DNA of 64,000 nucleotides from Agapetus fuscipes (GCA_951799405.1 OX637332.1:29116832-29180831), one strand, 5' to 3'; counted from the first letter of the stretch, positions 31,190-41,813 are shown. Made by a program: numbers and translations. Notes: generated by a model from the sequence alone, not told the origin.

Positions 31190-31321
31190 TTAAAATCAAA
31201 CCTCAAATGATAAATAACTCATAAATCCTGCAACTTTTGCCAGCCTTGACTGAAACAGGGGTTACATTGGAAAACGTGAACCATGTTTTACAGCCTCGTA
31301 CCAACCTATAATTCAAGGAAA
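31190..31321 (-). repeat. R230 repeat, 3'-truncated
   Basis: Starts at 31321 with TTCCTTGAATTATAGGTTGG; the CATGCGGCATG half is missing. Confidence 0.7.
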
Positions 31322-31402
31322 TTCGTTGATGGTTGAAAAAACATTACTTGCGTATGATAGTACCTATGTCAGAAAAAAAAATGTTTTTAAAATATTATAT
31401 AT

Positions 31403-31630
31403 CACGCAATAACTCAAAAAATAAGAATGTTGGGAAATCACGTTTGAAGTTCCCAACCAGTACAACTTGTATGGGATGTCAAAGGCGTTCGATGTTTTAT
31501 CTCGATCATATTCGTCCAAATTGAACGGCTGTCGCATTCTACCTATTCTTCTCGCATTGTTCTTGCGTTTCATTACAAAATCTCGATTTCCCCAATTTTT
31601 GAGTTATTTCTCTTTATTATTAAGCGTGCG
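31403..31630. mobile_element. MITE (CGCACGTTTAATAATAAAG family), left end lost
   Basis: Interior is nearly identical to 39135-39381. The right end TTTATTATTAAGCGTGCG is present, but the left TTTAATAATAAAGAG segment is deleted, leaving CACGCAATAACTC. Confidence 0.8.
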
Positions 31631-31975
31631 ATATGCTGTTAACTTTTTATTTTAATTATTAAAATAAAATTTAAAAATAACACATTTAGTTTCACTAAAA
31701 AATCTCTTTGAAAAAAGAGTATCTTTCAATCTGTATAAAAACGAAAATAAACCTAAGTATTAACGAAAAATGGAGTCTTATTCTTTGATTAATTGCGTCT
31801 AATTAATTATCATTATGTACTGACTGTTTGTCTGATTATTTTCGCGCTCCAGTTAGAAAAGACAGAGATACACAGAGCTGTCTGAGAAGAAAGCAGAACA
31901 CTTCCTGAATTCCTCTTCATCAGACCTTGTTCAGACGGATGGAGAAAGAACAGGACAGTAGTGGGTGTATGCCTG
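31631..31975. other. No gene seen
   Basis: AT-rich, then a patch near 31855-31960 with no recognised family. Confidence 0.3.
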
Positions 31976-32310
31976 TCGGAGCGAATAAAAACACAACGCA
32001 ACTAAGCTACGCATATAGTGTATATGCTTGCCGCCTTCTTCCCGAAGGGATCGCATGTGGCGAGCGGACCTATGGGTTTTTACAGGTCGGCCGGCCGGTC
32101 TTACGACATCCACTTTTTTTTTTTTTTTTAAATACATTTGTGAAGAGGAATGCAATTCACCAACCTATTCTGCCTGGCCAGAAAAAGGTATTAATATCAA
32201 TTAATAATTCATTATTGTTTATTTTGATGAATTATTAATTAATAATTACCCATCGAACCAACGTTGTTCTATTCCAAACACGCTAGAAAGATCAATCCAC
32301 TTGGCTCCCT
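31976..32310 (-). repeat. SINE B and SINE C pieces, interrupted
   Basis: AACGCAACTAAGCTACGCAT and CTTCCCGAAGGGATCGCATG are the SINE B 3' region. ACCAACCTATTCTGCCTGGC (32159) and CCCTCCGCCATAACACCGAC (32309) are the two ends of a SINE C. Confidence 0.5.
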
Positions 32311-32324
32311 CCGCCATAACACCG

Positions 32325-32480
32325 ACTTCAGTTGGAGTGATGGTTTCCCGGCTCCCGAGGGGGCTGGTACTCATTTAAGGCTGAATAAACCATGCCGGTA
32401 TTTTATTTTGGGTTTGAAATTCTGACACCCTCAATGGGATTCGAACCCATTCTCTCTCTCGACGAAAATGACGTCAGTCA
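32325..32480 (-). repeat. SINE B, 5' half
   Basis: Minus strand has a TCGAATCCCATTGAGGGTGT B-box region, AGAATTTCAAACCC and a worn AGTACCAGCCCCCTCGGGAG block. The A-box end is lost near 32470. Confidence 0.55.
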
Positions 32481-32529
32481 TTATATTCATCAGTAATAGT
32501 TTTTTCTGAGAAAGCTAATGTACCACATT

Positions 32530-32950
32530 TCATCTGTCAAGTTTCAAGTCTGTTTGGTTTCTTCTCATTCTATGGATTGGTTTGCAGCAATGTTCATCCA
32601 TCTTCTACATTCTTCTCTATCTATACCAGGGAGGTGCACCCCATACGAGCACATGCGCCAATAGGTAGGCAATATATGGTGAAAAACGCATTTTAACTTG
32701 GTATTGAGATTTAAAATTTTGAATTTAAGTTCGATTGGAGCCATCGTTAGCACTTCAGTCAATTTCAAATGTGTTATTTTAAAGGAATGGGAGAAAATAT
32801 TCCTTCTGAAATGTATTTGCCTATACCATATGCACGCGCCTGATCTATACTATACTTTTGGGTTCCTTATAGGATGAACGCCAACGTATCCTGTAGTAAC
32901 TCTAGGAATCGTGGTACTCATTTGATTGTTAGCGATATACTGCAAAAAAA
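32530..32950 (-). mobile_element. LINE C-terminal remnant interrupted by a MITE
   Basis: Minus strand near 32565-32625 translates as DREECRRWMNIAANQS, resembling the end of RTE-like LINE proteins (DRxxWRxxVxxAxxx). The coding trace is short, so the class is uncertain. Confidence 0.4.
32627..32842. mobile_element. hAT-type MITE (CAGGGGCGTGCA family), copy 1
   Basis: Ends CAGGGAGGTGCACCCCAT and ATGCACGCGCCTG. ATCTATAC at 32619-32626 and 32843-32850 is a perfect 8-bp target duplication. Shares its whole interior with 61822-62030. Confidence 0.9.
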
Positions 32951-33235
32951 AACTAATTTTCACAATATAAGTGGCCAATCTCACACTTCACTAAATCATA
33001 CCACGGGATTATTTACTTGTTATTTTAAATTTTAACCACTCATCCGGATTTGTCATGTTTTATTTATAAAAATAAATTGAAAATCAATAGCGAGAATCGA
33101 GGGTGACTCAGCATAAAATTCTATAAAAATGCACGATATTTATTTACAAGTCAAGTATATTTTGATCTTTGTCTTTATTAGCCTGTACGGAATTCTGCTA
33201 AATAATGAAATACCTGAAAATTTAGTATGTACAAC
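32951..33235. other. No gene seen
   Basis: AT-rich spacer. Confidence 0.3.
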
Positions 33236-33285
33236 TATTTATAATATATAATCTAAGTTGCAAAGATGTATCAACATTTAAAATG
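33236..33285 (-). repeat. R230 tail fragment
   Basis: Only TAATCTAAGTTGCAAAGATG and the following ATTTAAAATG. Confidence 0.55.
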
Positions 33286-33287
33286 TA

Positions 33288-33465
33288 ATGCACCAATCTA
33301 TTCTGCCTGGCCAGTTGTCTTTTTGCGAAAGCAGAAGCTTGTGTGCATGCAATGGCATCTGTTGAACCAGGGTCGAAATTATGGTCAAATGGACCAGACG
33401 TGATTTGTGCCAACGTTATTCTCAAGAATAGCGACTTGACTCGCTCGGCCATAACACCGACATTT
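33288..33465 (-). repeat. SINE C, copy 2
   Basis: CACCAATCTATTCTGCCTGG to CTCGGCCATAACACCGACAT. The head on the minus strand begins ATGTCGGTGTTATGGCCGAG, as in a tRNA-Ser-type D arm. The middle of the head is diverged. Confidence 0.7.
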
Positions 33466-33477
33466 CGAGATCACCGA

Positions 33478-33572
33478 TTTATTCGAGACTCATTAAGTGT
33501 TGAATCAAATATTCTGGTGAAATCCAGCAAGGTGGTGTGTATCGATTCTCCATATTTCGAGAATTATCTTAA
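33478..33572. repeat. Unclassified dispersed repeat, pair with 58.5 kb
   Basis: ATTCGAGACTCATTAAGTGT, AAATATTCTGGTGAAATCCA and CTCCATATTTCGAG match 58508-58600 in the same order. Confidence 0.55.
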
Positions 33573-34034
33573 TAATTTGTATAAATTAGGACCAAGGAAG
33601 GTCAGAAATAAATAAACCGTTGTACTGTTCTAATGTAAAATCTGTCGGATCCAAAGATAACACTGTAGTCGGATCCGAAAGTGAGAAAATAAAATGTGCG
33701 TAAAATAAATGAAGCGCAGTTTTGATTGAGTACGAATATGTAGAACCCGTTAAAAAGATAACGAAAAAAAAATGCTTACTCGTACGTCCTAAAAAGGATT
33801 TATTTTATCGCTACTTCCATAATAACGTGCAAGCTGACATTTACCGTTTATTTTTACTAGCACACGTACCATTTGTGCTAATTTTTGCAATTGTTTGTTC
33901 AACAGTTGTACATCTGACACGTGCCGAGCTAAAGGTAAAGCCATTCTAAGAAGTGCCGAACAATAGAAGAAAAAAAATAGCTGTGCACTTTTCATATTAT
34001 GTATTAGATAACTCATTCATCTTCTCTTCTCTTA
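33573..34034. other. No gene seen
   Basis: Contains a 75-codon open frame (33722-33949) with no recognised motif, no splice context and no family match. I treat it as chance. Confidence 0.35.
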
Positions 34035-34440
34035 TTATACAGCCATCTCCATCCACTGCTGGACATAGGCCACCCCCATATCTCTCGATCCATCTCTGTC
34101 TTGCGCTTTTTGAATCCAGTCTCCAGCAAGCCTTCTTATATCATCCGACCATCTCGTGGGAGGTCTCCCTCTGCTTCTCTTATCTTCCCGAGGTCTCCAC
34201 TCTACCAATCTCTTCGTCCATCTCTGGTCGGTGGTTCTAGCAACATGTCCCGCAAAGGACCATTTTAGCTTTGCCACTCTCTCTATGACATCAGTTACTC
34301 CCGACTTTATCCGTAGCTCTGTGTTCCCTTATTCTGTCGGAGAGTCTTACGTGTAGCATAGCTCTTTAATGTTTTCTTTGTGCTATATGGAGTTTCCTTA
34401 TCGTCGTTTTTGTTAGAAGTGTTTCCGCTCCATAAGCCAA
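34035..34440 (-). mobile_element. LINE C-terminal fragment (RGRPPTRWSDDI type)
   Basis: Minus frame includes LKWSFAGHVART, then RWTKRLVEWRPR, then RSRGRPPTRWSDDI, the usual end of an insect endonuclease-reverse transcriptase. An upstream stretch (34310-34440) continues in broken frames. A different LINE lineage from the RGSGHP family. Confidence 0.75.
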
Positions 34441-34496
34441 TATATAATCCATCCATAAGCCAATACATAATCCATCCATAAGCCAATATATATATA
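34428..34496. repeat. Tandem 28-bp units
   Basis: CCATAAGCCAATATATAATC repeats about 2.5 times at 28-bp spacing directly beside the LINE fragment. Confidence 0.7.
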
Positions 34497-34639
34497 GATA
34501 ACTCATTAAGAGCGCTATATACCACTGTCCACAAACAGCTCCATCATAAAAAACTACAATGAATTAAATCTACAGATTACAGAAGTTTTTTGAAGAGTAG
34601 TTTTTCAGTTATAAAACTGTCTGTTTATCTATATTCCTT

Positions 34640-35075
34640 GACTTATAGGTTGGTATGAGGCTGGTCAACCATAATGTAAAAAAATGTTCACTTTGACAAT
34701 GTCACCCCTGTTTCAGCGAAGGTCAGCAAAAGTTTATTTAATTATTTATTTATTTGTAAAAACACCAACAGATCATTGATAATTTTTTCACAAATTAAAC
34801 ATAATAACTTACATACTAGACATCAATGCTCCAGTGACGGTACGGTGTCTGTCACATAGTTTTTGTAAAATTTCTACTGTCTACATTTTATATAATATAA
34901 TAAGTTGTTAAAAATATTAAAATAATATAAAAAGTTGTAGGGTTTATGTTCCTTTGAGTTTTGGTTTTAATTTGTTAGTACACATTCAGCATTTGTAAGC
35001 CAAACTTACACGTGTCTGTTTGTAGACATGCATTTGATATATAATATATAAGTTTTGAATGTTAAAATATCTTTG
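34640..35075 (+). repeat. R230 repeat split by a 200-bp insertion
   Basis: Parts 34640-34735 and 34937-35075. The insertion (about 34736-34930) starts TATTTAATTATTTATTTATT and is flanked by AAAAGTT on both sides, a likely 7-bp target duplication. The insert is not recognised. Confidence 0.75.
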
Positions 35076-35429
35076 CAAAAAATGAGCCGTCTGCGGACGA
35101 GTTGTCTTTGACTGATTCGTCTTCTGGGATAAGAAATCTGCCGTCCATGTGTTGTTACATCACAAGATAAATAATATAATGAAGCATCTGCATATGTGAT
35201 GTACTTCTTTTCATTTTAGAAAGAATCTATTCAGGTTTTCTGAGAAGGACGCAACGCATGTGGATGCCACATGTGATTCCTAACCTCACACAATGCAACC
35301 GTTGCCGAGGAACAAAAAATACAAATAAAAGTATCCAGCTGTAAGATGAGCAGACATGTGGTGATGGTAGACAAAATTTCAACTATCAAATGGGTTTTTC
35401 ACATAGGTTTTTCTTTATATTTTTTCTTT
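35076..35429. other. Spacer with GTCC-type phrases
   Basis: GAGCCGTCTGCGGACGAGTT and GTCTTTGACTGATTCGTC (35083-35125) resemble the arms of the foldback at 3462-4598. Remainder unrecognised. Confidence 0.4.
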
Positions 35430-35598
35430 TACTAATAGGTTGGACTCCCAATGCTTAAAAAACTTGGTTCACTTTTGGCAATGCCACCTCGGTTTCAGGG
35501 AAATGCGGCAGGAGTTTCAAAGTTGAGGTTTGGATTATTTTGTATGGACAGATGCAGTATGTGTAAGCGCTTCTTGGGCGAATGCGTTCAAACATCGC
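35430..35598 (+). repeat. R230 repeat, older subfamily, cut by a MITE
   Basis: CTAATAGGTTGGACTCCCAA to TTCTTGGGCGAATGCG; its tail is replaced by the MITE-T at 35599. Confidence 0.7.
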
Positions 35599-35845
35599 CA
35601 CCTTAAAGGTAAAACTGAAAAAGTACTGATTCACTGCGTTGAGAAATCATGGATTAAACATTTTATTGGGAATAACTTCTTATAATAAGTGAATTACTAG
35701 TCATAATGAAGCGCTCACGAAAAACTTATATACTACAAGATTTTCACACATTTGTAGGGTTTTCTTTCGTAGAAAATAGTAAAAAAGGTGCATTTATTTA
35801 AGAAACCCATGTTAGCTTTCTATGTCACTTACTAAATTTCAATTC
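35599..35845. mobile_element. MITE-T, copy 3, inverted
   Basis: Starts CACCTTAAAGGTAAAACTGA; carries TTTCTTTCGTAGAAAATAG in the middle. Opposite orientation to copy 1. Confidence 0.65.
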
Positions 35846-35884
35846 CCAAGTTATCGAAATGGAAACTAGTTTTTTTGTTCTTTT

Positions 35885-36118
35885 ATTAATTAATATGTTG
35901 ACATGACTATGGCCCCTCATGCTGTAAAAACTTGGTTCACTTTTGCTGGTGCCACCTCGGTTTCAGGGAAAGACTGCAGGAGTTGCAAGATTTGGTTTAT
36001 TTTCTTCGTAAAAACGCTGCCTGTATAAGCGAGCACTTGAATGTATCGGCTTGTGTGCATGCATTAAATATGAGCCTTAAATGTCAATACATCTTTGCAA
36101 CCTAAATTATAGATAGAT
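35885..36118 (+). repeat. R230 repeat, older subfamily
   Basis: Starts near TTAATTAATATGTTGACATG; the dyad is intact, the GCATGT block is deleted, and it ends CTAAATTATAGATAGATG. Confidence 0.7.
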
Positions 36119-36247
36119 GACATCTTTTTTCGTTTTATGACAGGAATTGTTGGTTACAAATATACATTGGTACCGTATAGAAAAACACTTTGCCCTTTAT
36201 TATGATTGATTATGCATAATTATATTTTTTTATACTCAAATGTAATT

Positions 36248-36508
36248 AATTGCTTGTATTCCTTGACTTATAGGTTGGTATGAGGCTGACCACCCATAAT
36301 ATAAACAATGGTTCACTTTGCCAATGTCACCCCTGTTTCAGGGAAGGTCGGCAAGAGTTGCAGGGCTTATGTCCATTTGAGAATTGGGTTTTTTATATTG
36401 TAGGTCCACATGCGGCATGTGTGAGCGCGAAATTATGCGTGTCTGCTTGTGGAAATGCATTTAATATGAATCTCAAATGATACATATCCTTGCAGCTTAG
36501 ATTTAGAT
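36248..36508 (+). repeat. R230 repeat with extended 5' flank
   Basis: The flank GTAATTAATTGCTTGTATTC before the usual CCTTGACTTATAGG start also precedes the copies at 7163 and 48143, so about 20 bp of the LINE-linked spacer belongs to this copy. Confidence 0.85.
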
Positions 36509-37400
36509 GTTATTTATAAAGTGTTGCCTTTTATTTTTGTATTAGGGCATTTAAAAATAGTAAAAAGTACCTTTGATGAAAATTTAATAGGTTCCGAAAT
36601 CAACTCATCAAAGAAATATTTTCCAGATGGTTTATAAAATTCAATAAAGCAATAAGGGCTTGGATTCCATGAAAAAATTAACCGCTGTGCACTCGTGTTC
36701 TTAGCAAATACTGAAATGTTAAAAATATAATTTATGTTGAATACGCAAATAAAGCTGTCGTCTTGTCGTTTATTATACTCTATATCCATAGAGTAATAAT
36801 AATTACTTCTCTATGGTAGTATCGCATCGCACTGGAAGATGTATTTGTGACGAATGAAAAGGGACGATTTTTTGCTTATTTCTCCATAAAAAAAACAACA
36901 AATAGGAACAAGCTAGACGTGCACATGTTGTGCAATTCTCAGCTCTGAAAAGAAAATAAAAAATTAGCTTTTTTTACATGTCCTGGTGCAGGACAACTCA
37001 TTTCCGTTGAAAACCCATTTTTTTTTTCGGACGAATTCAAAACTTTATAGTTCCTTCGGACTGCTTATAAAGTAAAAATAAGAAGATGAGTAGTTCTGCT
37101 AATCGTTCTTTTGAATGGATACATGATGTTTGAAGATTCGTTGTAAAATAATGTATTTTACATAGAAATCAATCAAACTTTGCTTCTTCACACTTATTCA
37201 TAGCCTATAAATATAAATAAAAAGTAGTTTTTTATGAAAGAACATATTTTTTTAAAATCAAATTATTTTTTATTACACGTTGTTTTATTTTCACAATAAT
37301 ATTTTAAATCTCATATTTTAACATATTTTTGTTTTCACAGTTTATTGTGTGTTTCTATGTTTTTCAATAAACAGCTATTTTTAATTAATAATCAATTTTC
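36509..37400. other. No gene seen
   Basis: AT-rich. ACATGTCCTGGTGCAGGACA (36975-36994) is the minus-strand match of a block at 43887-43906, part of an unclassified dispersed repeat. Confidence 0.4.
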
Positions 37401-37662
37401 ACTCCTTGACTTATAGGTTGGTATGCGGCTGACCACCCATACTGTGAAAAAAAATGGTTCACTTTGCCAATGTCACCCCTGTCTCAGGGAAGGACGGCAA
37501 GAGTTGCAGGGCTTATGCTTAGTTTAGATTTGATGTTTATTTGAGATGGGTTCTTATAATGTAGGTCCACATGCGGCATGCGAAATTATACATGTCTGCT
37601 TGTGGGAATGCACTTGATATAAATCTTAAATGATATATCCTTGCAGCTTAGATTAGATTAGA
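37401..37662 (+). repeat. R230 repeat, full-length
   Basis: Start CCTTGACTTATAGGTTGGTA; 15-bp partial duplication around GATTTGATGTTTATTTGAGA; ends CTTAGATTAGATTAGAC. Confidence 0.85.
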
Positions 37663-37756
37663 CTCCGTAAATATAAAAATTACTACAAAATTCATCACTC
37701 ATGTTTAACAAAATATCCTAGTTAAAACGTGTCAGGTATATCTGTGTAAATTTCAC

Positions 37757-38235
37757 CACCTTACAGGTAATTGTAACTCTGTCGCCATTCCGATAAAGGT
37801 GGCCAGAGCCTCTGCAGAGTTGTCTCCATTTCTTCCTATCCTTACATACCTCTTTTAATTCATTCATACCCATCACCTTTTTCATGCATTTTCTTCTTTT
37901 ACGCTCACTTTCTATATCCCATTCTTTCAGAATCTCCTCAATCTGAATACTCCATACTTTTCTCGATCGTCCCTTACCTCTTTTTCAGGTGAAACTGAAT
38001 AAGTGCTGATTCACTGATGTGTTACATCATGGATAAACCATTTTATTAGGTGTAACTTATTATTATATTATGTCAGTGAACTAAATATAAGGAAAAACTC
38101 ATGAAAAACTTCTAAACTACAGGATTTTCACACTTATTTAGTTTTGTCTCTCGTAGAAAATAGAAAAATATGTGCATTTATCTGAGAAACTCGTGTTAGT
38201 ATAATATGCCACTGATTTTGTTTTACCTTTAAGGT
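37757..38235. mobile_element. MITE-T, copy 4, split by a LINE
   Basis: Left end CACCTTACAGGT and right end TTTTACCTTTAAGGT. A 216-bp LINE fragment sits at 37769-37984, just inside the left end. Confidence 0.7.
37769..37984 (-). mobile_element. RTE-like LINE fragment inside MITE-T
   Basis: 3' end GCCATTCCGATAAAGGTGGC, then the RKCMKKVMGMNEL-type coding end on the minus strand. Only about 70 codons remain. Confidence 0.75.
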
Positions 38236-38245
38236 ATGAATATCG

Positions 38246-38495
38246 ATAATATATAAAATATGAGTTTCAAAGATATATAACATTTAATATTATATATTAC
38301 ACGCATTCCCACAAGCAGGCTCGTATAAGTTCCCGTTTACACAACGCATGTGGACTTACAACATAAAAACCCAATCTAAAATGAACATAATAAGCCCTGC
38401 AACTCTTGCCGACCTACCCTGAAACAGGGGTGAATTGGCAAAGTGAACCATTTTTTATAGAAAGGGTTACCAGCCTCATACCAACATATTAGTGT
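38246..38495 (-). repeat. R230 repeat, full-length
   Basis: From CTAATATGTTGGTATGAGGC (start, 38495) to a degenerate ATATAAAATATGAGTTTCAA tail; abuts MITE-T copy 4. Confidence 0.8.
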
Positions 38496-38544
38496 CAGTT
38501 TTTCCTTCATAAGCTACATTGTAGCCGAAAAAACAGTTCAGCCG

Positions 38545-39030
38545 GCTACAATCTGTGCTGAACTCTTCAGCAAGACTCATATTTGGGATGTCCAAATTTA
38601 ATCATATGACTCCATTGTTGAAAAAACTGCATTGGCTTCGTTTTCCGGAGAGGGTGGTCTACCGTGTTTGTCTGATGGTTTACAAAGCTGTCAATGGTAC
38701 GGCTCCTTCATACCTGACTGACATGTTCTCACCTATTGAGATAGATTTGAGACGCCAAACTCTCAGATCTGCAGAGTGTGGGGTGGTTGACTTAGTCCAG
38801 CCGTCACGTCAGACACGTACTAATTTTAGGGACCGTGCTTTCCGGTTTGCGGGCCCAATGGAGTGGAACAGACTACCACCTAATGTGAGGAAGGCAGAAA
38901 GTGTTGGTGTCTTTAAAGGAGCACTAAAGACGCATCTTTACAAAAAATCTTATCCGTAATTTGAGAGGGCCCTTGAGGTGTGACACACACAAAAACGGCG
39001 CTCTTCAATTATGTGATCCTTGTATATATA
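38545..39030 (+). mobile_element. CR1/L2-like LINE 3' end, longest copy
   Basis: The frame 38555-38959 (134 codons) is the C-terminal end of the reverse transcriptase: SARLIFGMSKFNHMTPLLKK, LHWLRFPERVVY, APSYLTDMFSP, FRDRAFRFAGPMEWNRLPPN. After the stop come GGGCCCTTGAGGTGTGACAC and ACACAAAAACGGCGCTC, then an ATGTGATCC-type tail. This 3' block is shared with SINE A. Confidence 0.88.
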
Positions 39031-39134
39031 AATATATATATTGTTACCTGGACAGTGAACAGTCTTCAATGCACATATAGACAATTTTTAACATTACAAA
39101 AAATATTTTCAGCCTTTATCCACTCGGTACAAGT

Positions 39135-39381
39135 CGCACGTTTAATAATAAAGAGCAATAACTCAAAAAACATGAATGTTGGGAAAACGCGTTTGAAGTT
39201 CAGACACCCAGTACAACTTGTATGGGATGAAAAAGGCGGCCGATGTTTTATCTCGGTCATATTCGTCCAAATTGAACGGCTGTCGCATTCTACCTATTCT
39301 TCTCGCATTGTTCTTGCGTTTTATTACAAAATCTCGATTTTCCCAATTTTCGAGTTATTTCTCTTTATTATTAAACGTGCG
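39135..39381. mobile_element. MITE (CGCACGTTTAATAATAAAG family), intact
   Basis: Terminal inverted repeats of about 30 bp starting CGCACGTTTAATAATAAAG. AAGT flanks both sides (39131-39134, 39382-39385), a possible 4-bp target duplication. 247 bp, no coding capacity. Interior almost identical to 31403-31630. Confidence 0.85.
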
Positions 39382-39385
39382 AAGT

Positions 39386-39738
39386 CACGATTGTTTGCCT
39401 GGTGTATTAGCGATCTCGTATATTAATACATTTTCGCACAATTCATTAGATTCTGTGCAAATATTCAGTTTGTGGTTAGCGTAGTTAATTATTGCTGAAG
39501 GAGCCCTGATCGTCAACAAGTCAATTACTCGCAACACTGTTGTAAAGTAGGCACTAATAATAATTATAAAAGTTAAAAAAAAAACAATAAACCTTGTAGC
39601 GCATGGTCACAGGTGAGTAGGTACAGTTTATTTATATACGACAGTCTTCATGCAAACAAATCATCAGGTACAAACTATTAAATAATACTTATCAACTGGC
39701 CACTTAGTCAGGAGAGAGCCTCTCGAACAGTCTCAGTA
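39386..39738. other. No gene seen
   Basis: Spacer. ATGGTCACAG followed by GTGAGT at 39603-39618 looks like a start exon but is in the wrong phase for the downstream exons. Confidence 0.3.
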
Positions 39739-39739
39739 G

Positions 39740-40285
39740 TAACTGTAACTCTGTCGCCATTCCGCTAGGGGTGGCCAGAGCCTCTGCAGAGTTGCCTCCA
39801 TTTTTTCCTATCCTTACATACCTCTTTCAATTCATTCATATCCATCACCTTTTTCATGCATTTTCTTCTTTTACGCTCACTTTGTATATCCCATTCTTTC
39901 ACAATCTCCTCAATCTGATCACTCCATACTTTTCTCGGTCGTCCCTTCCCTCTTTTTCCTTTCACACTTTCTTTGTATACATACTTTGTCAGTCTATCAT
40001 CATTCATTCTTTCCACATGTCCAAACCATCTCATCACATTCTTTTGTACCTTAACTTTCACATCCTCCTTCAAATTACATTCTTTTTTTACCCATTCATT
40101 CCTAACTCTATCCCTCAGAGTTTTTCCTGTCATGCTTCTCAAATGCTTCATTTCCACCGTACATACTTTACTCATTTCGCTATCGTTCACTGTCCATGCT
40201 TCACTTCCATACAACAAAGTCGGTAACAATATGCCATTGTGTACCGCCATTCTCAGATCCATCGTCAATCGCTTAGTAGCATATT
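39740..40285 (-). mobile_element. RTE-like LINE, 5'-truncated
   Basis: Open frame to 39765 through LTMDLRMAVHNGILLPTLLY, MYGSEAWT-type and GKGRPRKVWSDQ motifs. Very close to the copy at 19373, but truncated about 340 bp further downstream; tail (TTACAG) at 39740. Confidence 0.8.
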
Positions 40286-40741
40286 GAATTCTAGGCCATA
40301 AGTCATATGTTAAGATGCTCAGAATCACTTTGCATTTTTGTTTGTAAATTTTAAATCATCGAGCCCTAAACCCTCACGGCTATAATTAATCTTTCAGTGA
40401 TTTCTGAGCCTCCTTTGCTTTGTGTAAACACTTGGGAAAGTGTAGCTTCACGGGAGGGCCTTCTGCCACTCGTATCTCACATAACGTTTTGCATGCGAGT
40501 CCTGTGACACATCCCCGGATGGGATGGATATACAGGGCGTGGAGCAGTGGAGGGGAGAGTGACACTGAGAGAAGGTGTGGTTACATATTTGTACCTGATG
40601 GTGGTCGTTATTTCATGAAAACGGTCGTACATTGATAAATTGTATTCATCTTGTAACATGTACCAAGTTTTTTTTAAATGAAGGGTTGCGAAGTAGATGC
40701 CTCATCATAATTTAATTTATTATCACGATTTTTTTACTTTA
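40286..40741. other. Unrecognised GC-richer patch
   Basis: 40430-40640 is less AT-rich than its surroundings and has a 71-codon open frame (40420-40635). No motif, splice pair or family match seen; could be part of an unidentified repeat. Confidence 0.3.
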
Positions 40742-40868
40742 ATTTGAGACACTGAAAGAAAGTGGCGATTGATGTTTGATTTGAATAGGAAAGGATTAAA
40801 TTAAGGTGGGAACGTAAATACCGGTATATTGTTCCATAAACGTGCAGTTTGGCAAAGTAATAGATCAT
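40742..40868. repeat. Unclassified dispersed repeat, copy 2
   Basis: Matches 24439-24565: TTTGAGACACTGAAAGAAAG, GATTAAATTAAGGTGGGAAC, ACGTGCAGTTTGGCAAAGTA. Confidence 0.55.
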
Positions 40869-41365
40869 ATATTATTATCTTTGCTTATCCACGCTATTAA
40901 AAAAATTAAGTTATCCATTAAAAGTTGATGTTTTCGTATTGAAATCTTATGTGAATTTAAAGTGAATGATTTAAGTTTGAAACTTTGCTAAAGAATTACA
41001 AACAATAACAAAACGTCAATTACCTAATTAGTCACTTGTTAACACTGACAATTAAAATTTCATTAGAACACCTGTGTAAAAAAAACGAAAATAACAATCA
41101 ACTAACTGTTTTTTCCATGTTAATATAATGTTTGGTTTCCTCTTGTAATAGGCAAATAAACAAAAACATTCCGTAAAAATACCCAAATTATAGAAGGTAC
41201 AATTATTTTTTTCATGATGTATGAAATATGAAACTTCTTCTTCTTCAAGTGAAGAAAAAGATTCTTTCTTGAAGTGGCTTCAAGGGTTGAAAGAGCAAAA
41301 ACCCTGAATAATTCACAGCACTGCCTTTTCGGACAAAATGGCTCATCATCACAACGCTTGAAGTC
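40869..41365. other. No gene seen
   Basis: AT-rich to about 41230, then a transition into the LINE remnant. A CTTCTTCTTCAAGTGAAGAA dyad lies at 41236-41255. Confidence 0.3.
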
Positions 41366-41770
41366 GCGCCGCAGTTTCCTTAGCTCCGTGCACCCTTTGA
41401 ATACGGAGCCGACGGGGGAGAGATTGCACTTGTGGAATCTGGAGTGACCTGTAAACTTTGTGCAGCCAGGCGAGAGCCTCCCACCTGGACTGGATCTTGA
41501 GTGGCCTGTGTGGAGAGCACTCAACTGGCTAAGAACGGTTGTTGGCAGAGCTCGCTGTAACATGAGGGCCTGGGGAATCCTTCATCAAGATGACACCACG
41601 CTCTGTGAATGCGGAGCCCAACAGTCAGTGGATCATCTTCGGATCTGCCCGGCCTGCCCAACAAGCTGCTCACTGGCCGACCTAATGGAGAGTAATAGTG
41701 AAGCAGTGGATGTTGCCCGACACTGGGCAAGAGTAGTGTAGTGTCTGACACGAAGAAGAAGAAGTATTAA
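41366..41770 (+). mobile_element. LINE C-terminal remnant with Cys-rich end
   Basis: Translates as RALNWLRTVVGRARCNMRAW, then CECGAQQSVDHLRICPACP, then DVARHWARVV and stop. The CxC-x8-H-x3-CPxC knuckle is typical of the end of jockey-like LINE proteins. It is followed by a (GAA)n tail at 41752-41765. One stop lies upstream near 41443. Confidence 0.75.
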
Positions 41771-41813
41771 TGTTGTGAAGATTTGGGAAAACAGAAGTGA
41801 ATGTGTGAAGTGA

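Noticed and set aside
33722..33949. 75-codon frame with a hydrophobic stretch
   Set aside because: Looks like a possible membrane peptide but lacks any family or exon context.
39603..39612. ATGGTCACAG followed by GTGAGT as a start exon
   Set aside because: Phase would put a stop codon at once in the exon at 61198.
40420..40635. 71-codon frame in a GC-richer patch as a gene
   Set aside because: No motif, no splice pair, no homologous copy in the window; not enough to call.
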